Assembly (NCBI GenBank): GCA_025357795.1
Contig: JANYLN010000006.1
Span: 1-35,465 of the forward strand
From: Planctomycetota bacterium
GTDB taxonomy: Bacteria > Planctomycetota > Phycisphaerae > UBA1845 > JANYLN01
DNA: 35,465 nt
Direction: 5' to 3'
A program made the translations under genes and the position numbers. The notes beneath the pieces are model-generated. The model did no database searches. It saw nothing but the letters and a program-made list of their open reading frames with translations, and was not told where the DNA came from. Shown here in pieces: positions 23,591 to 32,150 of this stretch; within the stretch, counting starts at the first letter, position 1; every line of letters begins with the position of its first letter.

Positions 23591-24862
23591 ATGGATAATC
23601 GATTCGACATTCTGATTCACGTACAGCCTTGGCAGGGGCTGTTGTACAACCCGGAACAGCTGCTGGACCTGGCGGTCGGGGAGTTGGGCGCGACGGGCAT
23701 CACCTTTTCGGTCAAGGCGGCGGAGAGCCAGGACGCGATCGCGCTGTCGCCTACCGGGGAGCTGCTGGCGATGCGGCTGGCCCCTGGGGCATTGTGGCAG
23801 CCCGATGCGGAGCAGTACGCCAGCACGCGGCTACGGCCGCAGACCAGCGCGACGCTCAAGAGCCGGCAGCCTGCGGGGCGCCTGGCAGAGGTGTGCCGGG
23901 ACCGCGGCCAGGCGTTTCGGCTACGGCTGAGCGTGTTGCGGGATGCAGGCTTTGCGGCGCGGCATCCGGAGGCGGTCAGCTGCAATGCGCTGTCGCTGCC
24001 GGGGCATTCCCTGTGCCCGTCGAACCCGGATGTGGTCGAACTGGTCCGCTGCCAACTGCTGGATCTGGCCGGGCAGTTCGAGCCGGCGGCGATCGAGATC
24101 GAGAACTTCACGAGGCCGAACCGCTACCGTGCGGCGGCGGGGACGGCGGCGTGCTGGCCGACGGCGCCGGGGGCCATCGAGTCAGGATTGCTGGCGCTGT
24201 GTTTTTGCCCGTCGTGCCAGCAGCAGGCGAACCTGGCGGGGCTGGACGCGGCGGCGGCGCTGCGGAGCGTGCAGGTGCGGCTGGGCCACTGGCTGCACGA
24301 CGAGAGGGTCTACGCCGGGACGATGAACAACCTGCTGGCGGATGATGCGATCCTGGCGGAGTACATCGCCCATCAGCGGCATGCCCTGCTGGCGTCGATC
24401 CAGTTGTGGGTTCGGGCGGTGCCGAAGGTATCGCTGGTGGTGGCGAAGGAGAAGACGGCGGTGCATCGGGGCACGGCGGGGGCATCGGGGACGGGAGGGG
24501 CCGGCTCCGAGCCGGACGCCATTGATCATCTGCCGCGCGGCGGCTCGCCTTGGAACCCGTCGTTCGAGGAACTGGCTGGGGTGGCGCCGCGGTTGACGCT
24601 GCTGATCGCGCCGAACGCCTCGGCGCATGCGTGCGAGTGCCCGCCGGAGGGCGAGGCGGGGTCGCGGGTGCCTTTGGAGGCGGCCATCGACGCGACGAGC
24701 CCGTCGTTTGCCAGCGGGCCGGACATTGTGCGGTGCCTGAGCGACATTGCCCGGAGCGGCGCGGCGGGGATCGAACTGGAGAGCGGCCTGCACGTGAGCC
24801 CGTCTCGCCGGGCGTTCATCCGGCAGGCGATCCGGGCGGCGCGGCGGGAGAGGAGTCCTTGA
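23591..24862 (+). CDS. TIM-barrel, glycoside-hydrolase-like protein of unknown function
   Basis: A 423-residue protein without signal peptide or membrane helix. ATG 23591 is preferred; no clear ribosome site. Opening segments DILIHVQPWQGLLYNP and LGATGITFSVKAA, then AFRLRLSVLRDAGFAARHPE, and LVRCQLLDLAGQFEPAAIEIENF, suggest alternating strands and helices of a barrel. LALCFCPSCQQQANLAG carries the CxCxxC signature often seen in hypothetical glycosyl hydrolase-like proteins. The end, AAGIELESGLHVSPSRRAF, looks like the last barrel strand. No catalytic pair can be named with confidence. Its TGA overlaps the probable TTG start of the zinc-ribbon gene (TTGA at 24859-24862), so the two are coupled. 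Confidence 0.75.
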   Translation: MDNRFDILIHVQPWQGLLYNPEQLLDLAVGELGATGITFSVKAAESQDAIALSPTGELLAMRLAPGALWQPDAEQYASTRLRPQTSATLKSRQPAGRLAEVCRDRGQAFRLRLSVLRDAGFAARHPEAVSCNALSLPGHSLCPSNPDVVELVRCQLLDLAGQFEPAAIEIENFTRPNRYRAAAGTAACWPTAPGAIESGLLALCFCPSCQQQANLAGLDAAAALRSVQVRLGHWLHDERVYAGTMNNLLADDAILAEYIAHQRHALLASIQLWVRAVPKVSLVVAKEKTAVHRGTAGASGTGGAGSEPDAIDHLPRGGSPWNPSFEELAGVAPRLTLLIAPNASAHACECPPEGEAGSRVPLEAAIDATSPSFASGPDIVRCLSDIARSGAAGIELESGLHVSPSRRAFIRQAIRAARRERSP

Positions 24863-26172
24863 GGAACCTGCAGAGCGATAGCGGAATGACTCCAACCCAC
24901 GATACAGCGAGTGAGGGCCGGCCGGAGCGGCGGCTTCCCTGCGAGACCTGCCAGAGCGACGTAGCTGGTGCGGCGGGCCAAGCCTGCCCGAACTGCGGGA
25001 CGGCGCTGCGGGGGGTTCGCCGCTGGCGGCGCACGCTGCTGGGGGTAGTGATCGGGCTGGCGTTGATGATCGTCGGAGGCGCGGGGCTGGTGTTGTACGC
25101 GTCATCGAACGGGATCCCCTGGTACGGGTACTACTCCAGTAATGAACTGCTGTCGATCATGAAGGACAAGCACAAGGGCAGCCCGCAGGTCCGCGCGGCA
25201 TGGGAGGAGCTGCGGCGGCGCGACAAGGAGTATCAGCTCAACCCGGCGGTGCGCTCCAGGCTGATCGACGCATGCCTGCAGGCGCAGGCGGCGGGGCCCA
25301 AGAGGCTGATCGGCGGGGAGACGGAATTCCTTGGGGAGAGTTACCTCAAGGAGCGGATGACGGCGGCGCAGAAGGATGCCTTTCTGCGGCACCTGGTGCA
25401 ACTGATGTTTCTCGTGCGGTCGCGGGTGCCGGCGGGCTACGAGGTACCCTTCGAGTTGGTCTACAAGGGCAACCTGCCGAACAAGCTGCAATTCCGCCTG
25501 GCGGATGTGAAGATCCTGGAACAGGACCGGACACTGGCGGAGTGGCCAGAGATGGTCTGCACTACTGACGGGAACCAGACGCTGCTGCGCCGCTTGCCTG
25601 CCCTGGCAGAGGGGGCGCACAAGGTGACGCTGCAGGGGACCGTCCAGGTGCGGATGTGGGGGCTGGGAGGCGACGGCCTGTTTGGCTACCAGGTCCGACA
25701 CGCGTGGCCTGTCAGCTTGCCGGCGGATCTGCAGGTCACGCCGCCGGGGGTGATGGGCGTGAGGGTGATCGGGGATGCCACGCTCAAGAGCCAGTTCACG
25801 CGAGGAATCCGGCCTGCGCACCTGGAATTCAGCAACTATCGTGTGGACTACAAGCCGGGCTACATTGATGGCGACCTGACGGCGCACATCGATCTGGGCA
25901 TCCTGCCGGTGGGGGTGGCGTTCGAGGTCTTCGCGCGCGTGGGCGGCAAGGAGCACCCGCTGGGCCTGCTGTGGCGGCAGCGGCACCAGGATCGTACGGC
26001 GCGCGAGGTGACGGGCCGGTACAGCGGGCCGCTCGTGCAGACGGTCCAGCTGGTGCTTCGGGGCGGTCCGGAGGCGGCCTGCGGTACGGTCGAGATGACG
26101 GAGGCGTGGCAGGGCGAGATCGTCTACGAGGATGTGCCGGTGCGAATGTTGCCGACCAGGATGCCGGACTGA
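24859..26172 (+). CDS. Zinc-ribbon, single-span membrane protein of unknown function
   Basis: TTG 24859 overlaps the previous stop and follows a GGGAGAGGAG purine tract, as at the rsmE-birA junction; ATG 24886 (nine codons later) is the alternative. Counted from the TTG, a zinc ribbon CETCQ ... CPNCG spans about residues 25-45, followed by a transmembrane helix (LLGVVIGLALMIVGGAGLVL) and an outer domain of about 360 residues rich in beta-strand patterns (PFELVYKGNLPNKLQF; GAHKVTLQGTVQVRMWG). The plan recalls the partial gene at the left edge of the window. The outer part is not recognised. Translational coupling suggests it works with the barrel protein. Confidence 0.8.
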   Translation: MRNLQSDSGMTPTHDTASEGRPERRLPCETCQSDVAGAAGQACPNCGTALRGVRRWRRTLLGVVIGLALMIVGGAGLVLYASSNGIPWYGYYSSNELLSIMKDKHKGSPQVRAAWEELRRRDKEYQLNPAVRSRLIDACLQAQAAGPKRLIGGETEFLGESYLKERMTAAQKDAFLRHLVQLMFLVRSRVPAGYEVPFELVYKGNLPNKLQFRLADVKILEQDRTLAEWPEMVCTTDGNQTLLRRLPALAEGAHKVTLQGTVQVRMWGLGGDGLFGYQVRHAWPVSLPADLQVTPPGVMGVRVIGDATLKSQFTRGIRPAHLEFSNYRVDYKPGYIDGDLTAHIDLGILPVGVAFEVFARVGGKEHPLGLLWRQRHQDRTAREVTGRYSGPLVQTVQLVLRGGPEAACGTVEMTEAWQGEIVYEDVPVRMLPTRMPD

Positions 26173-26227
26173 ATCCGGCGACGGGCGTGCGATCAGGGGG
26201 CGTCATGGGTCGGCGGAGATCCGTTGG

Positions 26228-26632
26228 TTATGTATTGCCAGGCGGCTGGTCGTCGCGGAGGGATTCCGGGATCTCCTGCACGCGGCCGTCGCGGCCTACG
26301 CAGCCCAGGACGGTGGCGGCCTCGGCGATGATGCGGCCGTCCTTGTAGACGTGGTACTCGTGCTCGATACGGGCGCGGGTCATGCGGGCGATCCTCACGT
26401 GGATCCGCAGGGAATCGTCGTAGCGGGCCGGGCTCTTGTAGCGGATCTCGGCTTTGACGACGACGAAGAAGACCCCCTGCTTTTCGCAGTCGCGGTAGCG
26501 CATGCCGTTGCGCAGGAGCAGTTCGGTGCGGGCCATCTCCATGAATACGAAGTACTGCGAGTGATGCAGGTACCCCATGGGGTCGGCTTCGCAGTAGCGT
26601 ACGCGGACCTCTATGTCGCATTCCTCAACCAT
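26228..26632 (-). CDS. Acyl-CoA thioesterase, YbgC / 4-hydroxybenzoyl-CoA thioesterase family
   Basis: A 134-residue single hotdog-fold protein. VRVRYCEADPMGYLHHSQYF at residues 9-28 is the family signature, with D17 in the place of the catalytic Asp; MEMARTELLLRNG is the central helix; FFVVVKAEIRYKSPARYDDS and RARIEHEYHVYKDGRIIAEA are the sheet strands. It would hydrolyse short or aromatic acyl-CoA thioesters in the cytoplasm; in proteobacteria YbgC accompanies the Tol-Pal genes, which are absent here. It converges with the zinc-ribbon gene (55 bp apart) and diverges from yjbQ. Substrate unknown. Confidence 0.92.
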   Translation of the reverse strand: MVEECDIEVRVRYCEADPMGYLHHSQYFVFMEMARTELLLRNGMRYRDCEKQGVFFVVVKAEIRYKSPARYDDSLRIHVRIARMTRARIEHEYHVYKDGRIIAEAATVLGCVGRDGRVQEIPESLRDDQPPGNT

Positions 26633-26770
26633 CGGTCGCCTCCATCGTCCTCGAACTCGAAAACCTTGGGTGTCATGACCCTGCGCCAGTCCGCCGGCCC
26701 TGTACAGGTCTGGGCGGACCGTCTATTGTGCGCGCCAGGCTCGCCTGCGTGAAGGGCTGGCGAGCATACA

Positions 26771-26776
26771 TATAAT
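26771..26776 (+). promoter_or_regulatory. Candidate -10 element of yjbQ
   Basis: A perfect TATAAT 43 bases before the yjbQ start codon in a GC-rich divergent region. No convincing -35 hexamer lies at 16-18 bases upstream. Confidence 0.4.
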
Positions 26777-26818
26777 GTCTGGCCGCAACACCTTCGAGGT
26801 CACAGGGGTCCAAACGCC

Positions 26819-27220
26819 ATGTTCGAAACACTGACCGTCCGGACCAGCAAGCGGGCCGAGATGATCGATATTACCGATCGTATCCAGGATCTCGTCCACG
26901 GCAGCGACGCGGCCGACGGCTGCGCGATCTGCTATGTGCCGCACACCACGGCGGGGATCACGATCCAGGAGAACGCCGATCCGGATGTCGTGCACGACAT
27001 ACTTTACAAGCTCGAGGCCCTCGTGCCGCACCACGATCCGAACTTCCGGCACGGCGAGGGCAACAGCGATGCGCACATAAAGGCTTCGCTGATGGGCTCT
27101 TCGGTTACGGTGCCCTTCCGGGGCTCGGCGATGGTGCTGGGCACGTGGCAGGCTATCTATTTTTGTGAATTCGATGGGCCGCGTTCGCGGAATCTGCACG
27201 TAAAATTGATCAAGGGGTAG
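26819..27220 (+). CDS. yjbQ: YjbQ / UPF0047 family protein (secondary thiamine-phosphate synthase-like)
   Basis: A 133-residue soluble protein matching the family over its whole length. Signatures are CAICYVPHTTAGITIQENAD, with the conserved His, then HHDPNFRHGEGNSDAHIKA and SLMGSSVTVPFRG, and the end GTWQAIYFCEFDGPR. The E. coli relative has weak thiamine-phosphate synthase activity, but the true role is unclear. The ATG at 26819 has AGGGG ten bases upstream. It is followed after 114 bp by the epimerase gene on the same strand and may share its transcript. Confidence 0.94.
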   Translation: MFETLTVRTSKRAEMIDITDRIQDLVHGSDAADGCAICYVPHTTAGITIQENADPDVVHDILYKLEALVPHHDPNFRHGEGNSDAHIKASLMGSSVTVPFRGSAMVLGTWQAIYFCEFDGPRSRNLHVKLIKG

Positions 27221-27334
27221 TTCGTCGCAGCGGTGTACCCGTCACAATACCGACAGTCGTTGGCAGGCTCGTCTTGCCAGTCGTATTCCTGTTCTGCCGC
27301 GAAAACGTCCAGGCGCACATGCGGAGATGAGACC

Positions 27335-28276
27335 ATGGCGAACAATCACTCGGTTCTGATCATCGGCGGTTATGGGCACATCGGCCGATTCCTGGTGCCG
27401 CGGCTGGTGCACAGCGGCTGGCAGGTCAGCGTGGTCAGCCGGGGCAAGCAGCCGGCGCCCGACGCGGAGGCCTGGGGCAACCTGTCGCACCGCCACATCG
27501 ACGCCGACTACCAGGATCTTACGGCAACGCACCAGTGGTCGAGCCTGCTGAAGGACGTCGGTGCCAGCGTGGTCATCGACATTCTGGCCCGCCATGCCCC
27601 GGCGGTGGTGCAGGCGTGTCCAGCGGAGGTCAATCACGTGGTGGTCTGCGGGTCGGTGTGGATGTACGGTGCGCCGCAGCAGATCCCCACGCCCGAACGG
27701 ACGCAGGGACCGTTCCCGTTCGAGTTCTACCGCAGCCGATATCAGCACCTGCAGGAGTTGCTGGCTGGCAAGAACGGTCCAGCGATCACGGGGGTGATGC
27801 CGTCGAACATCGCGGGTCCGGGGAAGGTCCCGATCGATCCTTACGGCACGCGGGAGGTGGCGGTACACAGGGCGATGGCCAGCGGGCGGGAGATCGTGCT
27901 GCCGTACGACGGGCTGATCCTGATCGGGCCGACGGATGCCGAGGACGTCGCGGAGGTGTTCGCCTTGGCGGTGGAGAAACCGGACCAGGCGGCCAGCCGG
28001 ATGTTCAACGCCGCGGCGGCGTATGCGATGACCTACGCGAGCCTGGTGACCACGTACAGCCGGATCTACGGCGTGGAGATCCCGGTGCGAAGCGTGGAGT
28101 GGGACGAGTTCGACCTGGTAGTCCGGCCGACGCCGGACCAGCGGTATCACCACGAGGCGCACATGTGCGCGGACATCACGGCGGCGCGGCGGAGCCTGGG
28201 CTACGAGCCGAAGTACACGCCGGAGACGGCGTTGCAGCGGGCGGTGGAGTGGATGCGGAGCAAAGAGATGGTTTGA
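27335..28276 (+). CDS. NAD-dependent epimerase/dehydratase (extended SDR) family protein
   Basis: A 313-residue Rossmann-fold protein. ATG 27335 has GGAG nine bases upstream, which rules out the longer frame from 27233. The nucleotide motif IIGGYGHIGRFLV (GxxGxxG) is at residues 9-21; HVVVCGSVWMYGAPQQIPTP is the strand leading to the active-site region; EFYRSRYQHLQELLAG carries the Y-x3-(K-like) position, here YRSRY, so the canonical YxxxK lysine is not obvious. VMPSNIAGPGKVPIDPYG and IGPTDAEDVAEVFALAVEKP are the usual C-terminal segments. It may act on a nucleotide sugar or be a redox-silent NAD-binding relative. Substrate cannot be read. Confidence 0.85.
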   Translation: MANNHSVLIIGGYGHIGRFLVPRLVHSGWQVSVVSRGKQPAPDAEAWGNLSHRHIDADYQDLTATHQWSSLLKDVGASVVIDILARHAPAVVQACPAEVNHVVVCGSVWMYGAPQQIPTPERTQGPFPFEFYRSRYQHLQELLAGKNGPAITGVMPSNIAGPGKVPIDPYGTREVAVHRAMASGREIVLPYDGLILIGPTDAEDVAEVFALAVEKPDQAASRMFNAAAAYAMTYASLVTTYSRIYGVEIPVRSVEWDEFDLVVRPTPDQRYHHEAHMCADITAARRSLGYEPKYTPETALQRAVEWMRSKEMV

Positions 28277-28391
28277 GGGTGGCGACTGCCAGCAACGGCA
28301 AGCGCCACGACGAGGGCTCTGCCTGAGAGCAGGACTGTGGCACGCGGGGTTCAGCGCTATCGCGGGCTGCCTGACCTTTTGCGAGGTTGGC

Positions 28392-29159
28392 CTACTGCTG
28401 GGCGTTGTCGGGGTCGGCCTGGACCGGCTCGACGTCGACGGGCCAGCCCTTGACCTTGCACAGGGCGGCAACGATCTCGTCGAACTTCTGGATCTGCTCT
28501 TCGTCGAGTACGGCGGTGCGGTCCCGCCCGGCCTGGTCGCGGTACTTCAGCTGGACGATGCCCTTGCTGGCGAACTGGGTGGCGTCGATGCCGGTCATCT
28601 GGTCATAGGTGATCTGGCCGGTAGCCGGCAGGGCCAGGCCCTGGTCATCGAGTTTGAACTTCCTGGGCAACTGGCGGAGCAGCAACGCCAGCGGGAGCAT
28701 CGCGACCGCCAACAGCGCCGTGGCGAGCAGCCTCTGAACCGCGATATCGGAATAGCCCTTCGCCCCGTCATGCCAGTCGATCTTGCTGGCTGTCTCGCCC
28801 TGGAGGGTCGCGCGGATCCAGCCGTACGGGCCTACGAAGAATGCCAACTGTTCGCCGGGCTCGCCCCCTTCGAGCGGGCCCAGGAAGGCGGGTTCGCCGA
28901 AGCGCTGGCGGAGATCGGCCAGGGTATGCGGCTGATCTTCCGTGGCCTGCAGGGCGGCGGCGGCCTCTTTGGTCGCGGCCGGATTGACCGACAGCTGCGC
29001 CGGGGCCTTGGGCATGGCCTGGCGGGCGGCCTCGAGGTTTGCGAGCGGCCATCTGACCCAGCCGTCGTAGGCGAACCAGCCGGCGAAGATCATGAGCAGC
29101 GCACACATGAATCCCAGGCGTACGATCGTTCGTTTGCCCACTCCGCTGACAATCTGCAT
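28392..29159 (-). CDS. Membrane protein of unknown function
   Basis: A 255-residue protein. ATG 29159 is chosen because GGAG lies seven bases upstream; the longer frame to 29240 has no such site. Helix one is at about 13-35 (TIVRLGFMCALLMIFAGWFA) and helix two at about 145-163 (LLATALLAVAMLPLALLL). The region between, with HTLADLRQRFGEPAFLGPL, GPYGWIRATLQGETA and conserved-looking Trp/Gly residues, is likely outside; the C-terminal 90 residues (KFKLDDQGLALPATGQITYD, LKYRDQAGRD) are likely cytoplasmic and resemble a PH-like small sheet domain. I do not recognise the family. It converges with the epimerase gene. Confidence 0.75.
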   Translation of the reverse strand: MQIVSGVGKRTIVRLGFMCALLMIFAGWFAYDGWVRWPLANLEAARQAMPKAPAQLSVNPAATKEAAAALQATEDQPHTLADLRQRFGEPAFLGPLEGGEPGEQLAFFVGPYGWIRATLQGETASKIDWHDGAKGYSDIAVQRLLATALLAVAMLPLALLLRQLPRKFKLDDQGLALPATGQITYDQMTGIDATQFASKGIVQLKYRDQAGRDRTAVLDEEQIQKFDEIVAALCKVKGWPVDVEPVQADPDNAQQ

Positions 29160-29515
29160 CGCTCGGCTCCGAATGTTCCCAGGAGTCTTCGATCCGCCGG
29201 GGCGGCACGAGGGCCTTCCCGCGCAAGGCAACTGTAACATAACCTTGGCGCGGAACCAACCGGCCGACAGCCGGGTACCTGGATCGGCTGGGCGGGTTAG
29301 CTGCGTCGGCCCGGAGATTTATCGACACATGGGGCGACCGCCTGACGTCAAAGTGCCGAGGGTGCGGGTCTAAACACTTCAGGGCCCTTCGCTTGCGATG
29401 CAGGGGCGGACCAGCCAAAATGGCCGGCACGCCGGGAACCATCTGGCCGGGGCGCCTAGACTCAGTGCAGGCGGCTCAATCTGGTCTACGACACCGTCGG
29501 CGGGGAGGCTCACGC

Positions 29516-30913
29516 ATGTCCACGCAAAAGGCGCTGGCGTATCTGGATGGTCATCGGGAGGATTTTGTCGGCCGCCTCATCGATTTCCTGCGGATCCCGA
29601 GCGTTTCGACGCTGCCGGAACACCAGGCGGACATCGTCCGGGCGGCGGAGTGGTGCGCGCGACTTCTTACAAATGCTGGACTTGAAGCGCGGGTCGTACC
29701 GACCGAGATGCATCCGGCGGTCGTGGGACGGTACAGGGCGGACCCCGCGGCGCCAACTCTCATGCTGTACGGACATTACGACGTGCAGCCTGCGGGCGAC
29801 GAGTCGCTGTGGAACAGCCCGCCATTCGAGCCGAGCGCCCGAAACGGCGCCATTTACGCGCGTGGGGCCAGTGACGACAAAGGGCAGGTGCTGGCGAATC
29901 TGCTGGGGCTGGAGTGCTGGCTGAAATCCGCGGGGCGATTGCCGATCAACATTGTCGTACTCGTAGAGGGCGAGGAGGAGATCGGCTCGCCTAGTTTCGG
30001 GGGGTTTCTGAAGGCCCACGGTGCGGAGCTGGCGTGCGACGACGTGCTGGTGTCGGATTCGTCGCAGTACAAGGAGGGCATGCCGGCGATCACGTATTCG
30101 ACGCGAGGGCTCGTCTATAAAGAGATCGAGCTGACCGGGGCGAGCCGGGACCTGCACAGCGGGGTGTACGGGGGTGTGGCGCCGAACCCTGCGAATATCC
30201 TCTGCCAATTGGTTGCGTCGATGAAGGACCCGTCGGGGCGGGTGGCGATTCCGGGCTTTTACGACGGGGTGCGGCCCTTGGAGGCGTGGGAGCGGCAGAA
30301 CCTCGAGAGCCTGCCCTATGACGAGCGGGCGATGCAGGAGATGCTCGGCGTGCTGCGTCTGGAGGGCGAGCTGGGGTACGGGCCGCTGGAACGGGTCTGG
30401 GCGCGGCCCACGCTGGACGTCAACGGCATTGTCGGCGGTTTTACCGGACCGGGCAGCGCGACGATCATTCCGTCGCGGGCGATGGCGAAGGTGTCGATGC
30501 GGCTGGTGCCGGACCAGGATCCGACAGCGGTCAGCGCGGCCTTCGACCAGTTCGTGGCGAGTTTCCTGGAGGGGCACTGCCGGTACACGATCCGCGATAA
30601 GGCGAGCTGCGCGGCGTACTTGGCGCCGGTCGAGGGGGCGGGCATCCAGGCGGCCAAGGGGGCAGTGAAGGCGGCCTGGGGGGTCGAGCCGGTACTGGTC
30701 CGCGAGGGCGGGACGTTGCCGATCCTGCCGACGCTCAAACAGGGGTTGGGGGCGGACAGCATCCTGATCGGCTACGGGTTGCCGGACTGCCCGGTACACG
30801 GGCCGAACGAATTCTTCCATATCGAGCACTTCCTGGCGGGGATCGGCACGGCTGTGCAGTTCTTCGAACAGTACGGGCGCCTGGCCGGGGACGAGACGCG
30901 GTCCGCCCGATAA
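29516..30913 (+). CDS. M20-family dipeptidase (metallopeptidase)
   Basis: A 465-residue cytoplasmic zinc peptidase. ATG 29516 follows GGGGAGG at seven bases. Metal ligands and catalytic residues appear in the expected order: GHYDVQP at 86-92 (His ligand and Asp), YARGASDDKGQ (bridging Asp), VLVEGEEEIGSPS (catalytic Glu and ligand Glu), SDSSQYKEGMP (Asp), and VHGPNEFFHIEHF near the end (His). The lid domain motif SRDLHSGVYGGVAPNP is typical of the carnosinase/PepV-like dipeptidases. It would hydrolyse dipeptides of broad sequence. Monocistronic as far as can be seen. Confidence 0.94.
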   Translation: MSTQKALAYLDGHREDFVGRLIDFLRIPSVSTLPEHQADIVRAAEWCARLLTNAGLEARVVPTEMHPAVVGRYRADPAAPTLMLYGHYDVQPAGDESLWNSPPFEPSARNGAIYARGASDDKGQVLANLLGLECWLKSAGRLPINIVVLVEGEEEIGSPSFGGFLKAHGAELACDDVLVSDSSQYKEGMPAITYSTRGLVYKEIELTGASRDLHSGVYGGVAPNPANILCQLVASMKDPSGRVAIPGFYDGVRPLEAWERQNLESLPYDERAMQEMLGVLRLEGELGYGPLERVWARPTLDVNGIVGGFTGPGSATIIPSRAMAKVSMRLVPDQDPTAVSAAFDQFVASFLEGHCRYTIRDKASCAAYLAPVEGAGIQAAKGAVKAAWGVEPVLVREGGTLPILPTLKQGLGADSILIGYGLPDCPVHGPNEFFHIEHFLAGIGTAVQFFEQYGRLAGDETRSAR

Positions 30914-31004
30914 CAGTTTTGCAGGAAATGGCTACAAGGGCGGTGTTTATGGATGGGCCCGGTTTGCCGATAACAACCATGCAGCCATGGGGCGCCCCGA
31001 GCAG

Positions 31005-31033
31005 TTGATTTGGTTGTCCCAGGCGAGTAAAGT
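31005..31033 (+). promoter_or_regulatory. Candidate promoter of the second PEP-CTERM gene
   Basis: TTGATT (31005-31010) and TAAAGT (31028-31033), each four of six consensus bases, are spaced by exactly 17 bases. Transcription would begin near 31040, 35 bases before the start codon. Confidence 0.4.
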
Positions 31034-31074
31034 GACTTGCGAGACATGAATCGAGCCCTTTGGGAGGCTTTAAG

Positions 31075-31923
31075 ATGCAAACGAAGCGTTACCTCTGTGC
31101 GTCTGTCGCCATTGCCTGTACGCTGCTGACAGCGGGGAGCGCCCGCGCGCAGTTCAGCGAGATCAGCCGGGGCTTGTACCTGGCGGGCTTCCAGATCGAC
31201 GCGACCAAGAACCCGATCACCAAAGGGGTGGACTTCCGCTCCAGCCGCAGTTTCTTCCCGGGCAGCAACACGCTGAACTTCGGCGTGGGCACGTTGACGC
31301 TTAACGGGCAGCTGGGCTTTGACGGCAGTTTCACCCGCCGGCCGATCCCGGGCGTTTCGTTCGGCGTCCACAGCACGACGACGCCGGGGGGCACGGCGCA
31401 GCCGCTGGCGTACACGCTGACGATCCCGCGGGCGGTGGAGTCGCTCACGGTCACCGGGCAGGTGACGATCGACACGAACATCACGGTGGACGAGACAGGC
31501 TTCTACCACCGGGTGATCCGGATCGACAACCGCGGCACGGTCGTCACCGACGGCGCGGTCGATACGACAAACAACATTGACTTCACGCTGGGGCCGATCG
31601 ACCAGAAGGGCAACATTTTCCTGGAAGGCCTGAGCAGCCTGACGGGCGGCGGCAAGGGCGGGCTGTTCGGCAACCTGACCAACGCCAGCGCGAGCAAGGC
31701 GATCGACCTGTCGGACGTCGAGTCGCTGGACCTGAACGACCCGGAGCAGCTCAAGGCGTATGTGAATGCCGCGCTGGTCGAGGGCATCACCGAGGCGGCG
31801 ATGGATCCGAGCTTGGGGTCCACCAGTCCGATGATGGTGCCGGAGCCGGCGACGCTGACACTGCTGGCGCTGGCTGGGGCGATGTGCATGGTCGGCGTGC
31901 GGCGGCACCGGACCGCGGCGTGA
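31075..31923 (+). CDS. PEP-CTERM surface protein
   Basis: A 282-residue exported protein. ATG 31075 has GGGAGG seven bases upstream. Signal peptide: RYLCASVAIACTLLTAGSARA, cleaved near AQF. The body is rich in Thr, Gly and beta-strand patterns (LNFGVGTLTLNGQLGFDGSF; AYTLTIPRAVESLTVTGQV; FYHRVIRIDNRGTVV), with no enzyme motif. The C-terminus has the sorting signal VPEPATLTLLALAGAMCMVG and a basic tail RRHR, as recognised by exosortase-like systems. It stands alone, with a candidate promoter and a strong terminator. It is unrelated in sequence to the PEP-CTERM protein at 14023. Role unknown; a surface or matrix component is likely. Confidence 0.85.
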   Translation: MQTKRYLCASVAIACTLLTAGSARAQFSEISRGLYLAGFQIDATKNPITKGVDFRSSRSFFPGSNTLNFGVGTLTLNGQLGFDGSFTRRPIPGVSFGVHSTTTPGGTAQPLAYTLTIPRAVESLTVTGQVTIDTNITVDETGFYHRVIRIDNRGTVVTDGAVDTTNNIDFTLGPIDQKGNIFLEGLSSLTGGGKGGLFGNLTNASASKAIDLSDVESLDLNDPEQLKAYVNAALVEGITEAAMDPSLGSTSPMMVPEPATLTLLALAGAMCMVGVRRHRTAA

Positions 31924-31961
31924 GCAGGCCGCGATCGAGCCAATACGCAAGACATTATGAG

Positions 31962-31999
31962 CCGCCACCTGTCGGAAGGACAGGTGGCGGTTTTTGTTT
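31962..31999 (+). terminator. Rho-independent terminator after the PEP-CTERM gene
   Basis: Perfect 12-bp arms CCGCCACCTGTC (31962-31973) and GACAGGTGGCGG (31979-31990), loop GGAAG, then TTTTTGTTT. It lies 38 bases past the stop and is the clearest terminator in the window. Confidence 0.95.
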
Positions 32000-32105
32000 G
32001 GGCGAAGGGCGAGGGCGACTGTCAGCCAGGCTTTTTCGCAACAACGGGAACAGGCTGGACGCGGTCCGGGGGCGGGGCAACTGGCTGGCGCGGGGCTCGA
32101 GCCGC

Positions 32106-32111
32106 TATAAT
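32106..32111 (+). promoter_or_regulatory. Candidate -10 element of the lipid-A N-domain gene
   Basis: A perfect TATAAT 39 bases before the GTG start at 32151, downstream of a strong terminator. The -35 position is poor. Confidence 0.4.
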
Positions 32112-32150
32112 GGCTGACGGTCGCAATCTGACGACGGAAAGGCGGGACGC

